64,000 nucleotides of DNA from Culicoidibacter larvae (GTDB taxonomy: Bacteria > Bacillota_I > Bacilli_A > Culicoidibacterales > Culicoidibacteraceae), in the NCBI RefSeq assembly GCF_005771635.1, contig NZ_VBWP01000008.1, positions 1 through 64,000 of the forward strand, in the 5' to 3' direction. Of this stretch, positions 27,422 to 36,725 are shown piece by piece (the stretch's first letter is position 1; each line of letters starts with the position of its first letter). The translations under genes were made by a program, and so were the position numbers. A model generated the notes under the pieces. The model worked only from the letters and a program-made list of their open reading frames with translations. It did no database searches and had not been told where the DNA came from.

Positions 27422-28588
27422 ATGGTTGAAGATAAATTAGTGTTTACTTCAGAATCAGTTTCAGAAGGGCATCCTGATAAAATATGTGATCAAATCAGTG
27501 ATGCAATTTTGGATGCATACCTTGCAGTAGATTCGCATGCACGGGTTGCTTGCGAAGTTTTAGTGACGACGAATTTGGTTATTATTGCCGGTGAGGCTTC
27601 TACCCATATTCATGTTGATGTTGAGGATATTGCCAGAAAGAAATTGCTTGAGATTGGTTATACTGATGAAGCTATTGGTATGGATGGTAATACCTGTGAG
27701 GTGCGCAATTATATGCATGAGCAGTCGGTTGATATTGCTCAGGGCGTCGATAGCGAGACTGAAAAAGCAAGCGGTGCCGGTGACCAAGGAATTATGTTTG
27801 GTTTTGCTACTAATGAGACCGAATCTTTAATGCCGTTGCCAATTGTTATTGCTCATGAATTGGTACATCGTGCCAGTTTGTTGCGTAAGTCGGGTGCTTT
27901 TAAACATGCGCGTCCGGATATGAAATCTCAAGTTACTATTGATTATACTGATGCCGGGCATCCTAAAGTGGATACTTTGTTGATGTCGGTACAACATGAT
28001 GATGATTATAATCACGAGGAGTTCTGTGCATATATTAGAAATGAGATTATGAAGCCGGTTGTTGAGCAATTTGGTTTTACTGAGCATGAGTACCGGGTGT
28101 TAATTAATCCTACCGGGCGTTTTGTTATTGGCGGTCCACATGGTGATACCGGATTAACCGGACGTAAAATTATTGTGGATACTTATGGTGGATATGCGCG
28201 CCATGGCGGTGGAGCTTTCAGTGGTAAGGATGCTTCTAAAGTGGATCGTTCAGCGGCTTATGCTGCTCGGTATATTGCTAAGAATGTGGTAGCTGCTGGA
28301 TTTGCTGATAAGTGTGAAGTTCAGTTATCATATGCAATTGGTGTTGCTGAGCCAACTTCAATTTTTGTTGAGACATTTGGAACTGAGACAGTTGCGCATA
28401 AAGATATTGTTGCAGCAATACGTCAATGTTTTGATCTGCGTCCTAGCGGAATTATTGCGATGTTAGGTTTAACTGAGCCGATTTTTGGGGCTACTGCAGC
28501 ATACGGCCACTTTGGTCGAACTGATGTTGATTTGCCATGGGAAAGACTTAACAAAGTTGCTGAATTACGGAAATCATTGAACGAATGA
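27422..28588 (+). CDS. metK: S-adenosylmethionine synthetase
   Basis: Makes SAM from methionine and ATP. The 388-aa length is usual. Motifs: [24 protein letters not shown] at the N terminus, [12 protein letters not shown] (the P-loop-like signature), [21 protein letters not shown], and [30 protein letters not shown] precedes ATG 27422 by 11 nt. It is directly under the SAM-I riboswitch. No convincing terminator follows; the next operon has its own promoter. Confidence 0.98.
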   Translation: MVEDKLVFTSESVSEGHPDKICDQISDAILDAYLAVDSHARVACEVLVTTNLVIIAGEASTHIHVDVEDIARKKLLEIGYTDEAIGMDGNTCEVRNYMHEQSVDIAQGVDSETEKASGAGDQGIMFGFATNETESLMPLPIVIAHELVHRASLLRKSGAFKHARPDMKSQVTIDYTDAGHPKVDTLLMSVQHDDDYNHEEFCAYIRNEIMKPVVEQFGFTEHEYRVLINPTGRFVIGGPHGDTGLTGRKIIVDTYGGYARHGGGAFSGKDASKVDRSAAYAARYIAKNVVAAGFADKCEVQLSYAIGVAEPTSIFVETFGTETVAHKDIVAAIRQCFDLRPSGIIAMLGLTEPIFGATAAYGHFGRTDVDLPWERLNKVAELRKSLNE

Positions 28589-28628
28589 ATTAAATAATCA
28601 TTAAAATGTCATTTTTCGATAAAAAAAG

Positions 28629-28657
28629 TGGACAAAATTTTCAAAAGTTGGTATATT
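28629..28657 (+). promoter_or_regulatory. promoter of the PTS IIB/IIC operon
   Basis: TGGACA (28629-28634) and TATATT (28652-28657), 17-bp spacing. The cre site starts 13 bp after the -10 box. Confidence 0.75.
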
Positions 28658-28669
28658 GTATATGTAAGT

Positions 28670-28683
28670 TGCAAACGTTTACA
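28670..28683 (+). promoter_or_regulatory. cre site (CcpA operator)
   Basis: TGCAAACGTTTACA is the exact reverse complement of the optimal catabolite-responsive element TGTAAACGTTTGCA. It lies just downstream of the predicted start site, the usual place for CcpA repression. Confidence 0.85.
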
Positions 28684-28704
28684 AAGAGAAGAGGTGACAG
28701 AACA

Positions 28705-29010
28705 ATGAAACGAATTCTATTAGTATGTTCTGCTGGTATGTCAACAAGTTTACTTGTAACAAAAATGCAGAAAGCAGCTGAGGAAATGGGAGTTGAAGCA
28801 AAAATCTGGGCAGTTGGTGATTCAGAAGCAAAAAACAACTGGCAAGACGCTGACGTCCTTTTATTAGGTCCTCAAGTTCGCTTTTTAAAAGCGAAAATGG
28901 AAGAAATGGTTAACGGAGCAATTCCTGTTGACGTTATCGACATGGTAGCTTATGGCTCTATGAACGGTAAAAAAGTTATAGAAGCAGCACTCGCATTGAT
29001 GGGTGAATAA
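28705..29010 (+). CDS. PTS lactose/cellobiose-family EIIB component
   Basis: Cytoplasmic phosphotransfer protein of 101 aa that passes phosphate to an incoming beta-glucoside-type sugar. The phosphorylated Cys8 sits in ILLVCSAGMSTSLLV, the Lac/Cel IIB signature, and the LLGPQVRF segment is also conserved. The start is ATG 28705 after AGAGGTG; a longer frame from 28606 has no RBS and would include the cre site. The IIC gene follows after 121 nt. A matching IIA and a phospho-beta-glucosidase are not in the window, so the exact sugar is open. Confidence 0.93.
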   Translation: MKRILLVCSAGMSTSLLVTKMQKAAEEMGVEAKIWAVGDSEAKNNWQDADVLLLGPQVRFLKAKMEEMVNGAIPVDVIDMVAYGSMNGKKVIEAALALMGE

Positions 29011-29038
29011 TCTATAAAGAGGTTTTTTTAGATAACAC

Positions 29039-29060
29039 GGTTGCTTAATTGCAACCGCTT
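29039..29060 (+). other. intercistronic hairpin between IIB and IIC
   Basis: CGGTTGC and GCAACCG form a 7-bp stem around TTAATT. There is no U-run. It may protect the IIB message or mark a processing site. Confidence 0.5.
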
Positions 29061-29131
29061 CTTAATAGGGGTGGTTGTATATACAGCTTTACCGATTATC
29101 ATACATTCTTATATTCTAGGAGGAGTATATT

Positions 29132-30628
29132 ATGAATTTCTTGGAGAACAAACTTGTTCCTTTCGCTGCGAAGTTAGGGTCGCAACGTCAGCTTGGGGCA
29201 GTGCGTGATGCATTCATCCTGTTCATGCCACTTACGATTGCTGCAGCATTTGCTGTATTAATCAACAACGTTTTTCTTGGAGCAGACTTCGGGTTAGCTA
29301 ACCCAGCAGTAGCTTCAATCTTCGGTGGAGAAGGATATCTTGAAGTACTTGGACATATTCGCTCAATTTTTGGTGCGTTATATAACGGTACTCTTGCTAT
29401 GATCGCATTCTTTATCGCAATGGGTATTCCTTACAACCTTGCAAAACAAAGTGATGTTAAAAACCCACTTGTTGTTGCATTCATTGTTGGGGCAGCATTC
29501 ATTGCTTTAATTGCTGGAACTTATGTAACTGTAGATCCTGCAACAGGAACAGCTGTTTTAACAAACTATGCTGCTGAAGGAGCTATCGGAATTGGTGTAT
29601 TGAACACTGGTGTTTACTTTGGAGCTGCAAACTTATTTACATCATTAGTTGTAGGTATTCTGTTTGGGGAATTAACAATTTGGTTAATGAGCTTAAAAGC
29701 TTTACAAATCAAAATGCCAGAATCAGTGCCTCCAATGGTTGCTAATGCATTCTCAGCGTTATTCCCAGCATTCATTACTTTAACAGTAGCTGGTATCGTT
29801 GCATTATTCTTCCAATTAATGGGACCAAACATTGCTGGTGTAGTTAATGGATTGTTCGGATTAGACGGAACTACTGGAGCTGACGGAGTTGCAAGAACAC
29901 CACTTGTTTCAGTACCTGACTTATCTACATTCATTTCAGTTGTTATCCAACAACCAATCTTAGCATTTGCTCGTACTGGTGTTGGTGGAGCTGTATTAGC
30001 ATTCATCTATGTATTCTTAACATGTTTCTTATGGTTGTTTGGTATTCATGGACCAAACGTATTGGGTGGAGTTTCTCAACCAATCTTCGGTGTATTACAA
30101 TTACAAAACATTGAATTATACCAACAAGGTGTAAGTGCATACAGTGATCAAATGGCTATCTTCGGTGGTGGATTCTTTGATGCTTACTGTTTCATGGGTG
30201 GTTCAGGATTAACTCTTGGATTAATCATTGCAATCTTCGTATTCTCTAAACGTGCAGACTACAAAGCAATTGTAAGTTTCTCAGTTGCTCCAGGATTATT
30301 CAATATCAATGAACCGATTATCTTCGGTATGCCAATCGTATTGAACCCAATCCTAGGTATTCCATTCGTATTAGCACCATTGGCATCAATTATCTTGCCT
30401 TGGTTGTTAACAATGTTCGGTGTTTTACCAAAAATCGTTTTATCAGCACCATGGGTAACACCAGCTGGTATCGGGGCATTCTTAATGACAGGTGGTAACT
30501 TCCTTGCTGCATTAGTGGCACTTGTGAACGTTGCTATCTCAGCTGCAATCTACGCTCCATTCGTAATCGCTTCTAACCGCGAATTAGAAGTTGAAAATGA
30601 AATGGCAGAAGAAGAAGCAACTGCATAA
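29132..30628 (+). CDS. PTS lactose/cellobiose-family EIIC permease
   Basis: Sugar-translocating membrane subunit of 498 aa with about ten membrane segments. The CelB-type start FLENKLVPFAAKLGSQRQLGAVRDAFILFMPLTIAAAF and the FGIHGPNVLGGVSQPIF and NINEPIIFGMPIVLNP blocks are diagnostic. It is ~50 residues longer than many CelB proteins because of extra loops (near residues 130-160 and 245-265). Codon use is strongly biased (TTA, GTA, AAC), suggesting high expression. AGGAGGAG precedes ATG 29132. Under CcpA control through the upstream cre. Confidence 0.94.
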   Translation: MNFLENKLVPFAAKLGSQRQLGAVRDAFILFMPLTIAAAFAVLINNVFLGADFGLANPAVASIFGGEGYLEVLGHIRSIFGALYNGTLAMIAFFIAMGIPYNLAKQSDVKNPLVVAFIVGAAFIALIAGTYVTVDPATGTAVLTNYAAEGAIGIGVLNTGVYFGAANLFTSLVVGILFGELTIWLMSLKALQIKMPESVPPMVANAFSALFPAFITLTVAGIVALFFQLMGPNIAGVVNGLFGLDGTTGADGVARTPLVSVPDLSTFISVVIQQPILAFARTGVGGAVLAFIYVFLTCFLWLFGIHGPNVLGGVSQPIFGVLQLQNIELYQQGVSAYSDQMAIFGGGFFDAYCFMGGSGLTLGLIIAIFVFSKRADYKAIVSFSVAPGLFNINEPIIFGMPIVLNPILGIPFVLAPLASIILPWLLTMFGVLPKIVLSAPWVTPAGIGAFLMTGGNFLAALVALVNVAISAAIYAPFVIASNRELEVENEMAEEEATA

Positions 30629-30643
30629 TTTAATATGAATAGT

Positions 30644-30679
30644 AAAACACTCAGTGGTTAAGCCACTGAGTGTTTTTTC
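30644..30679 (+). terminator. intrinsic terminator after the PTS operon
   Basis: AAAACACTCAGTGG and its complement with a TTAAG loop, then a T-run. Confidence 0.93.
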
Positions 30680-30762
30680 TTTCCTCGTAAGCAGTCGTAT
30701 CCGCTTACATTTTCATTTCCTGAAAATAATCAAGTAAAACCAGCATTTAGCTATTGTTTTAG

Positions 30763-30791
30763 TTGTGAGAAATCATGAAATGTGGTACAAT
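30763..30791 (+). promoter_or_regulatory. promoter of pfkA-pyk
   Basis: TTGTGA (30763-30768) and TACAAT (30786-30791), 17-bp spacing. Confidence 0.7.
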
Positions 30792-30828
30792 TTCGAGTGT
30801 ACGAAAGAAGTAGTTAGAGGTGAAAAGA

Positions 30829-31809
30829 ATGATAAAACGTATTGGTGTTTTAACCAGTGGCGGTGACGCTCCGGGAATGAACGCAGCGATTCGCGCGGTT
30901 GCACGCAGTGCTATGAAACGCGGGATTGAAGTATGTGCTATCTACAATGGATACTCAGGGATTTTGTCTGAAGAGATTAAAGTTCTGAATCATAATGATG
31001 TGAGCAGTATCTTGAAACAAGGTGGTACAGTACTTGGTTCAGCACGCTTTCCAGAGTTTAAGCAACCGGAAGTGCGGCAAGCGGCGGTTGAGATTCTGAA
31101 AAAACACGGAATTGAAGCGCTTGTTGTTATTGGTGGCGACGGCTCTTACATGGGGGCAAAGTTGTTAACTGAATTAGGTGTTAATTGTATTGGTCTTCCG
31201 GGAACAATCGATAATGATATTGCCGGAACTGATTTTACAATCGGGTTTGATACTGCATTGCAAACAATTGTCGAGGCAGTTGATAAGATTCGTGATACAT
31301 CGAGTTCTCACCGACGTGCAAATGTTGTTGAAGTTATGGGCCGCAATGCTGGTGACTTAGCAATTTGGGCTGGCATTTCATCGGGAGCAGAAGCAGTATT
31401 TATTCCAGAACAAGATTTATCATTACCAGAAGTTCTTGAACAATTGAAAAAAGCATATGATAGCGGCAAACGGCATGCAATTGTTATTTTAGCTGAGGGG
31501 TGCATTAAAAACGGATTGGTTGAAAGTCCGGAAGCACTTGCTAAGTTAATTGAGGTACATTCAGGTTTTGAAACGCGGGCAACAATTTTAGGTCATATTC
31601 AACGTGGTGGTTCACCTACAGCGTTTGACCGGGTATTAGCAAGTCGTTTAGGAGCCCATGCAGTCAGCCTCATTGCTGCCGGCATTGGCGGACGTTGTGT
31701 AGGAGTTCAGCAAAATCGCGTCGTTGATTTTGATATTGTTGAGGCTTTGGAAACAATGAAACATGTCCCAGCTTTAGACTTGTATAACTTATGTTATGAG
31801 ATCGTATAA
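30829..31809 (+). CDS. pfkA: 6-phosphofructokinase (ATP-dependent)
   Basis: Commits fructose 6-phosphate to glycolysis. The 326-aa length is close to the ~320 of bacterial PfkA. Motifs: [19 protein letters not shown] (ATP site), [12 protein letters not shown], and [22 protein letters not shown] with the catalytic Asp. [21 protein letters not shown] is the PFK signature. I choose ATG 30829 after AGAGGTG; the frame extends to a GTG that is part of the RBS. pyk follows after 32 nt, as in Bacillus. Confidence 0.98.
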   Translation: MIKRIGVLTSGGDAPGMNAAIRAVARSAMKRGIEVCAIYNGYSGILSEEIKVLNHNDVSSILKQGGTVLGSARFPEFKQPEVRQAAVEILKKHGIEALVVIGGDGSYMGAKLLTELGVNCIGLPGTIDNDIAGTDFTIGFDTALQTIVEAVDKIRDTSSSHRRANVVEVMGRNAGDLAIWAGISSGAEAVFIPEQDLSLPEVLEQLKKAYDSGKRHAIVILAEGCIKNGLVESPEALAKLIEVHSGFETRATILGHIQRGGSPTAFDRVLASRLGAHAVSLIAAGIGGRCVGVQQNRVVDFDIVEALETMKHVPALDLYNLCYEIV

Positions 31810-31841
31810 AAATTTTTAAGCAATGAAAGGAAGTTGCAAAA

Positions 31842-33263
31842 ATGAATTTAAAATTGACTAAACAAGTAAGTACAATCGGACCAAAATCAGAACCGAAAGA
31901 GGTAATGACTGAGTTAGTAAAATCGGGGATGAATGTTATCCGTTTGAACTTTTCACATGGTGATTACGAGGAGCATGGCGGACGTGTTAAAACAATCCGT
32001 GAAATCAATAAAGAGTTGGGAACAAATGTTGCAATTCTTTTAGATACTAAAGGACCAGAAATCCGTACTCATTTATTTGAGAATGGCGGCGTTGACTTTG
32101 TAAAAGGTCAAACTGTACGTGTTTCAATGAAAGAAGTTTTAGGAACTTCTGAATTATTTTCAGTAACACATGCTGATTTAATCAACGATGTTGAAATCGG
32201 TGGAACGATTCTTTTAGATGATGGTTACTGTGAGTTAACAGTTACTGGTAAAGAAGATGGTGTTATTGTTTGTACAGTTGTAAACAATGCATACATCAAA
32301 GATCGCCGTGGGGTTAACATTCCTGGCGCAATCCTTTCTATGCCTTTCTTAAGTGATAAAGACCGTAACGATATCCTTTGGGGTTGTGAAGTTGGCGTTG
32401 ATTTTATCGCATTATCATTTACTCGTCGTCCAGAAGATGTAATTGAAATTCGTGAATTGTTGAATGCTAATGGTGGCGAACATATTCAAATTATTCCAAA
32501 AATCGAAAACCAAGAATCAGTTGATAAGATTGAAGAAATCGTAGCTGTTTCAGAGGGAATCATGGTTGCTCGTGGTGACTTAGGGGTTGAAGTACCTGCT
32601 GAGGATGTACCAGTTATGCAAAAACATATTATTAAAGTATGTAACTCAGCTGGAAAACCAGTTATTACCGCAACACAAATGTTAGAATCAATGCAAAAAA
32701 ATCCACGTCCTACTCGTGCAGAGGTAAGTGACGTTGCCAACGCAGTATTCGATGGTACTGATGCAGTTATGTTATCAGGTGAATCGGCTGCCGGTGATTA
32801 TCCGGTAGAAGCAGTTGAGACACAATCTCGTATTGCTCATCGTATTGAACAAGAACTTGATTTTGAATATTTAACAGCGTATGCTTCAACAAGTTCAAAA
32901 GGAACAATTGAAGGCGCAATCGGTTTATCAGTAGCTGATGCGGTTATGGATTTAAATGCGAAAGCAGTAGTAGCAATTACTCGTTCAGGAGCAACTGCGC
33001 GTACGCTTTCAAAATTCCGTCCGGCGGCACCAATTATTGCCGTAGTACCAACAGAAGAAGTTGCTCGTAGCTTAGCATTGTGCTGGGGAGTACTTCCGAT
33101 TGTTAAAGACTTAACCGGAGCTTTAGATGATATCCTTGAAGATTCAGCAGCAATTGCTAAAGATGCTTTAGGATTACAAGCTGGCGATATCGCAGTCTTA
33201 ACTGCAGGTATGCCTCAAGGTCAAGGTAATACAAACTTATTACGTATTAAAACAATTCGTTAA
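31842..33263 (+). CDS. pyk: pyruvate kinase
   Basis: Final glycolytic step, PEP to pyruvate with ATP formation. The 473-aa protein has the A/B/C domain plan without the extra C-terminal PEP-utilising domain seen in Bacillus pyruvate kinase. Motifs: VIRLNFSHGDYEEH, LLDTKGPEIRT, the active-site stretch IQIIPKIENQESVDKI with the catalytic Lys, MVARGDLGVEVPAEDV and TQMLESM. GGAAG precedes ATG 31842. Shares the pfkA promoter and ends at a strong terminator. Confidence 0.98.
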   Translation: MNLKLTKQVSTIGPKSEPKEVMTELVKSGMNVIRLNFSHGDYEEHGGRVKTIREINKELGTNVAILLDTKGPEIRTHLFENGGVDFVKGQTVRVSMKEVLGTSELFSVTHADLINDVEIGGTILLDDGYCELTVTGKEDGVIVCTVVNNAYIKDRRGVNIPGAILSMPFLSDKDRNDILWGCEVGVDFIALSFTRRPEDVIEIRELLNANGGEHIQIIPKIENQESVDKIEEIVAVSEGIMVARGDLGVEVPAEDVPVMQKHIIKVCNSAGKPVITATQMLESMQKNPRPTRAEVSDVANAVFDGTDAVMLSGESAAGDYPVEAVETQSRIAHRIEQELDFEYLTAYASTSSKGTIEGAIGLSVADAVMDLNAKAVVAITRSGATARTLSKFRPAAPIIAVVPTEEVARSLALCWGVLPIVKDLTGALDDILEDSAAIAKDALGLQAGDIAVLTAGMPQGQGNTNLLRIKTIR

Positions 33264-33276
33264 GAAGAAGAGAATA

Positions 33277-33308
33277 AAACGGCAGGTCCTCGTGACCTGC
33301 CGTTTTTA
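33277..33308 (+). terminator. intrinsic terminator after pyk
   Basis: AAAACGGCAGGTC and GACCTGCCGTTTTT around a CTCGT loop. Confidence 0.93.
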
Positions 33309-33325
33309 AATTTTTTACACAATAT

Positions 33326-33379
33326 TGCAAAAAGAAAGAAGTATGTTATAATTGGAATTTGATAAGAATATGATATAAT
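33326..33379 (+). promoter_or_regulatory. tandem promoters of the LPXTG protein gene
   Basis: TTGCAA (33326-33331)/TATAAT (33348-33353) at 16-bp spacing, and TTGGAA (33353-33358)/TATAAT (33374-33379) at 15 bp. Confidence 0.5.
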
Positions 33380-33414
33380 ATATTCTGAAATATCTCGTGG
33401 GGGGATTATAATAC

Positions 33415-36400
33415 ATGAAGCAAATCAAATGGGGGTTTGTTGCTCTTCTGGTGCTTGGATTATTTTTTAATACGCTAAGTCCGTTAGTAACAGCTTTAGA
33501 TAATGAAGAAACTGTGCAGAATGAAGCAGCTACAGTAGAAAATACAAGTACTGAGGAACAAAGTACTACTGATAATAATGTTGTTGAGGAAGTTGAGACA
33601 ACCAATAATAATGAGAATACGATGCCAAGTAATAAGTTGGGAGCGGCTTTTTATGTTGCCCCGGTTACTTTGCCGGCACCGATTAATCAAGCTTTTCCGG
33701 ATACTAAGCTAGCAGCGGCAATTGCGCAAGCAGTATATAATAACGCCAGTGCAGTGAATAATACGGTTGCTCAAACACAGTTAAATAATATTCAAACGTT
33801 ATCAATTGCCCAAACACCGGGTGCAGATGTTTTAGAACAACTGACTGCTTATGGTGGATATACTAATTTAAAATCATTAAGTGTAACTGGATCAGTGAAT
33901 GTAACATTTCCGGATAACTTTGATGCTACCCAGTTTCCTAATCTTGAAACAATGTCGTTGACATACTTAAACAATACTGTGTTGCCAGATTTTCAATTGC
34001 CAAAATTAAAGTCGCTTTCACTTAATTCATTAAACCAATTAACTGAGTTGATCGATTATAGTGGTGTTCCGTTATTGGAAGTAATCAATATTAATTATGC
34101 CAACGCTTTAGTAAATGTTGCTGATTTTTCGCATATTCCTAACTTGAAAAGTTTATCAATTTCATCGGCGGGGAATCTTAAAGCTGTTCCGGACTTTCAA
34201 TATATACCAAATCTGACTTCATTAAATCTGACTTATACATATTTAGATGAGGCGGTAAACTTTAGTCATATTCCAGCGCTGGTTTCATTGTCACATTCTG
34301 CAAGAGGTGAGCTACCTGACTATGATAACTTACCAAACTTAACGAGTCTGTCAATAATGGCCGGTACTTTCACGGTAATCCCGGATTTTTCACACCTACC
34401 GAAATTATCATATTCTTACTTATGGACTGGCAGTAAAACTCTTGAAGTTCCAGATTTCCATTACTTGCCTAATATGCAAACAATGACTATTCGCGGGCTG
34501 AATGACGGAACAACAACGACAACAACTAACACAGTACCGGATTTTGCTCATATGCCGTTGATGAAAAGTTTTACTATTACCGGTTATGCTATTACTCATG
34601 TTCCTGACTTTGCTTATATGCCAGTATTAAAAACATTAGCTATTAATAATACAAAGTTAAATGTAGTGCCAGATTTTAGTTATATGCCGGAACTTAATGA
34701 CTTATCATTAGCGGAAAACTTATTAACAGCAGTACCAAATTTCAGCGCAATACCAGATCTGACAAAATTGACGATATCAAATACGCTTATTACTGCATTT
34801 CCGGATTTTGATAAACTCACTCATTTAGTTACTTTATATATAAACAATAATAAAATTACTACATTTCCTGACTGGAATATGCCTGAATTACAGACGCTGT
34901 TTGCGACGAGTAACTATATAAATGTGCTTCCGGAATTCACTAACATGAAAAATCTGCGACAACTTAACTTGACGAGTAACTTGCTGCCAACAATTCCTAA
35001 TCTTGATTTACCAAACTTAACGACATTAGCGTTAAATAAAAACCGATTATCAAGTTTACCGGCTTTAGATTTGTTGCCCAAAATGACTTCGTTTACGGTT
35101 GCTGAAAATGCTTTGCCGGAATTGCCGCAACGAGTACTTAATTTTTCACTTAGTTCATTGACCCCGCAAGCAATCAGCCAGACTTTGACAGTCGAGGCGG
35201 GAAATGACTTCACTACTGATTTACCAATCGTTAATCAGCTAAAGCCTAAAATCAGTGGTTTTGCCGTCTATTCGGCACGAATCGACGGCAAAAATGTAAC
35301 TATCGGACCGATTGATACAAATATGATAGTACCAACCAGCACTTTGGCACCAGGTAAGCATACTGCTAATATTAGTATGGGTACATCATTATCCAATATA
35401 TCTGTCTCGGTGTCATACACGGTGAATGTTGTTGATACGACACCACCAGTGATTACCGCTGACGCAGCAATCACCTATGAAGCCGGCAGTGCTTTGCCAA
35501 CTACTTCGGCTTTTATAGCCGCTGTAAACGCCAGCGCTATTGATAATATTGATGGTGTTGTTTCGGTAACTGCTGATTTAAGCAGCTTGCAAATGAATGT
35601 ACCGGGCACATACACAGTAGTATTAAGTGCAAGTGATAAATCGGGTAATATTGCAACACAAAATGTTGCCGTGCATATTGCTGATACGACACCGCCAGTG
35701 ATTACTGCTGACGCAGCAATCACCTATGAAGCCGGCAGTGCTTTACCAAGTACATCAGCATTTCTCACAGCTATAAACGCCAGTGCAACGGACATCGTAG
35801 ATGGCAGCGTAGCGGTGACAACTGATTTAAGTGCCGTGCAGATGAATGTACCGGGCACGTATACAGTTGTTTTACGCGCAACTGATGCAGCTGGCAATAC
35901 AGCAACACAAAATGTTGCCGTGTATATTGTTGATACGACACCGCCAGTGATTACTGCTGATGCAGCAATTACCTTTGAGGCCGGCAGCGCATTGCCAACG
36001 CCACAGGAGTTTATTGCGTTAGTTAATGGTGTGGCTGTTGATATAGTTGATGGTAACGTTCCATTGAGTGCTGATATGGGCTTGATTGAAGCAAGCAGAC
36101 CAGGCACTTATAATGTTGAACTGAAAGCTGTTGATGCAGCCGGTAATATCGCTACTCTTAATGTAGAGGTGCATGTTGTCGACACAACGCCACCGGTGAT
36201 TACTGCCGATGACGCAATTACTTATGAAGCTGGAACAGCAATGCCAAGTGATGATGAGTTCTTGGCAGCGATCAACGCCAGTGCAAATGATATTGTTGAT
36301 GGTGTAGTTGCAATCAGTGTGGATTTCAGCAATGTGAACATGAATGTTGCCGGTGATTACATCGTTCGGCTCTCAGCAGTTGATCTTGCTGGAAATAGTT

Positions 36401-36597
36401 CAATTTTTGATGTAACTGTTCATATTATTGAGAATACCGATAGCAGTGATAATAACTCAGGAGATAATAATAGCTCTGAAAATAATCAAGTGTCTGGCTT
36501 ACCGATTACCGGTGAAAATACGTTTGTGTATTTAAGCTTTGGTGTAATTGCTCTATTAGCTGGTTTAGGTGTTTTGATAGCTAAACGCCGTAAATAA
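33415..36597 (+). CDS. LPXTG surface protein with leucine-rich repeats and four Ig-like (DUF5011-type) repeats
   Basis: Sortase-anchored wall protein of 1060 aa. A signal peptide (residues ~1-27) is followed by an acidic Thr/Asn-rich linker to ~75. From ~100 to ~580 there are atypical leucine-rich repeats of ~21-23 residues, built on VPDF-x(2)-MP-x-L-x(2)-L. After a short domain come four 83-residue repeats, each opening with DTTPPVITADxAITYEAG. A Ser/Asn/Asp linker leads to LPITG (residues 1029-1033), a hydrophobic helix and a KRRK tail. It is probably an adhesin or ligand-binding surface protein of internalin-like plan. A sortase gene is not in the window. Monocistronic. Confidence 0.93.
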   Translation: MKQIKWGFVALLVLGLFFNTLSPLVTALDNEETVQNEAATVENTSTEEQSTTDNNVVEEVETTNNNENTMPSNKLGAAFYVAPVTLPAPINQAFPDTKLAAAIAQAVYNNASAVNNTVAQTQLNNIQTLSIAQTPGADVLEQLTAYGGYTNLKSLSVTGSVNVTFPDNFDATQFPNLETMSLTYLNNTVLPDFQLPKLKSLSLNSLNQLTELIDYSGVPLLEVININYANALVNVADFSHIPNLKSLSISSAGNLKAVPDFQYIPNLTSLNLTYTYLDEAVNFSHIPALVSLSHSARGELPDYDNLPNLTSLSIMAGTFTVIPDFSHLPKLSYSYLWTGSKTLEVPDFHYLPNMQTMTIRGLNDGTTTTTTNTVPDFAHMPLMKSFTITGYAITHVPDFAYMPVLKTLAINNTKLNVVPDFSYMPELNDLSLAENLLTAVPNFSAIPDLTKLTISNTLITAFPDFDKLTHLVTLYINNNKITTFPDWNMPELQTLFATSNYINVLPEFTNMKNLRQLNLTSNLLPTIPNLDLPNLTTLALNKNRLSSLPALDLLPKMTSFTVAENALPELPQRVLNFSLSSLTPQAISQTLTVEAGNDFTTDLPIVNQLKPKISGFAVYSARIDGKNVTIGPIDTNMIVPTSTLAPGKHTANISMGTSLSNISVSVSYTVNVVDTTPPVITADAAITYEAGSALPTTSAFIAAVNASAIDNIDGVVSVTADLSSLQMNVPGTYTVVLSASDKSGNIATQNVAVHIADTTPPVITADAAITYEAGSALPSTSAFLTAINASATDIVDGSVAVTTDLSAVQMNVPGTYTVVLRATDAAGNTATQNVAVYIVDTTPPVITADAAITFEAGSALPTPQEFIALVNGVAVDIVDGNVPLSADMGLIEASRPGTYNVELKAVDAAGNIATLNVEVHVVDTTPPVITADDAITYEAGTAMPSDDEFLAAINASANDIVDGVVAISVDFSNVNMNVAGDYIVRLSAVDLAGNSSIFDVTVHIIENTDSSDNNSGDNNSSENNQVSGLPITGENTFVYLSFGVIALLAGLGVLIAKRRK
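35431..36426 (+). repeat. four tandem 249-bp coding repeats
   Basis: Repeat starts at 35431, 35680, 35929 and 36178 are exactly 249 bp (83 codons) apart. Repeats 1-3 are very similar at the DNA level in their first ~70 bp. Repeat 4 is more diverged, suggesting recent duplication of the first three and potential for copy-number change. Confidence 0.9.
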
Positions 36598-36605
36598 TTA
36601 TTTTG

Positions 36606-36638
36606 AAAACCTTTGCCGTTTAGCGGCAAAGGTTTTTT
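36606..36638 (+). terminator. intrinsic terminator after the LPXTG gene
   Basis: AAAACCTTTGCCG and CGGCAAAGGTTTT around TTTAG, then T residues. Confidence 0.93.
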
Positions 36639-36725
36639 GTTGCAAGCAATCGTTCTTGTCTGCATTTTTTCACCATTTATGGTAAAATAAGATAACAGGT
36701 TAATTGAAAGGCGGAGGCGCGTCAT

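Noticed and set aside
35268-36107. Long minus-strand open frames opposite the LPXTG repeats
   Set aside because: They mirror the 249-bp coding repeats on the plus strand and have no ribosome binding sites.
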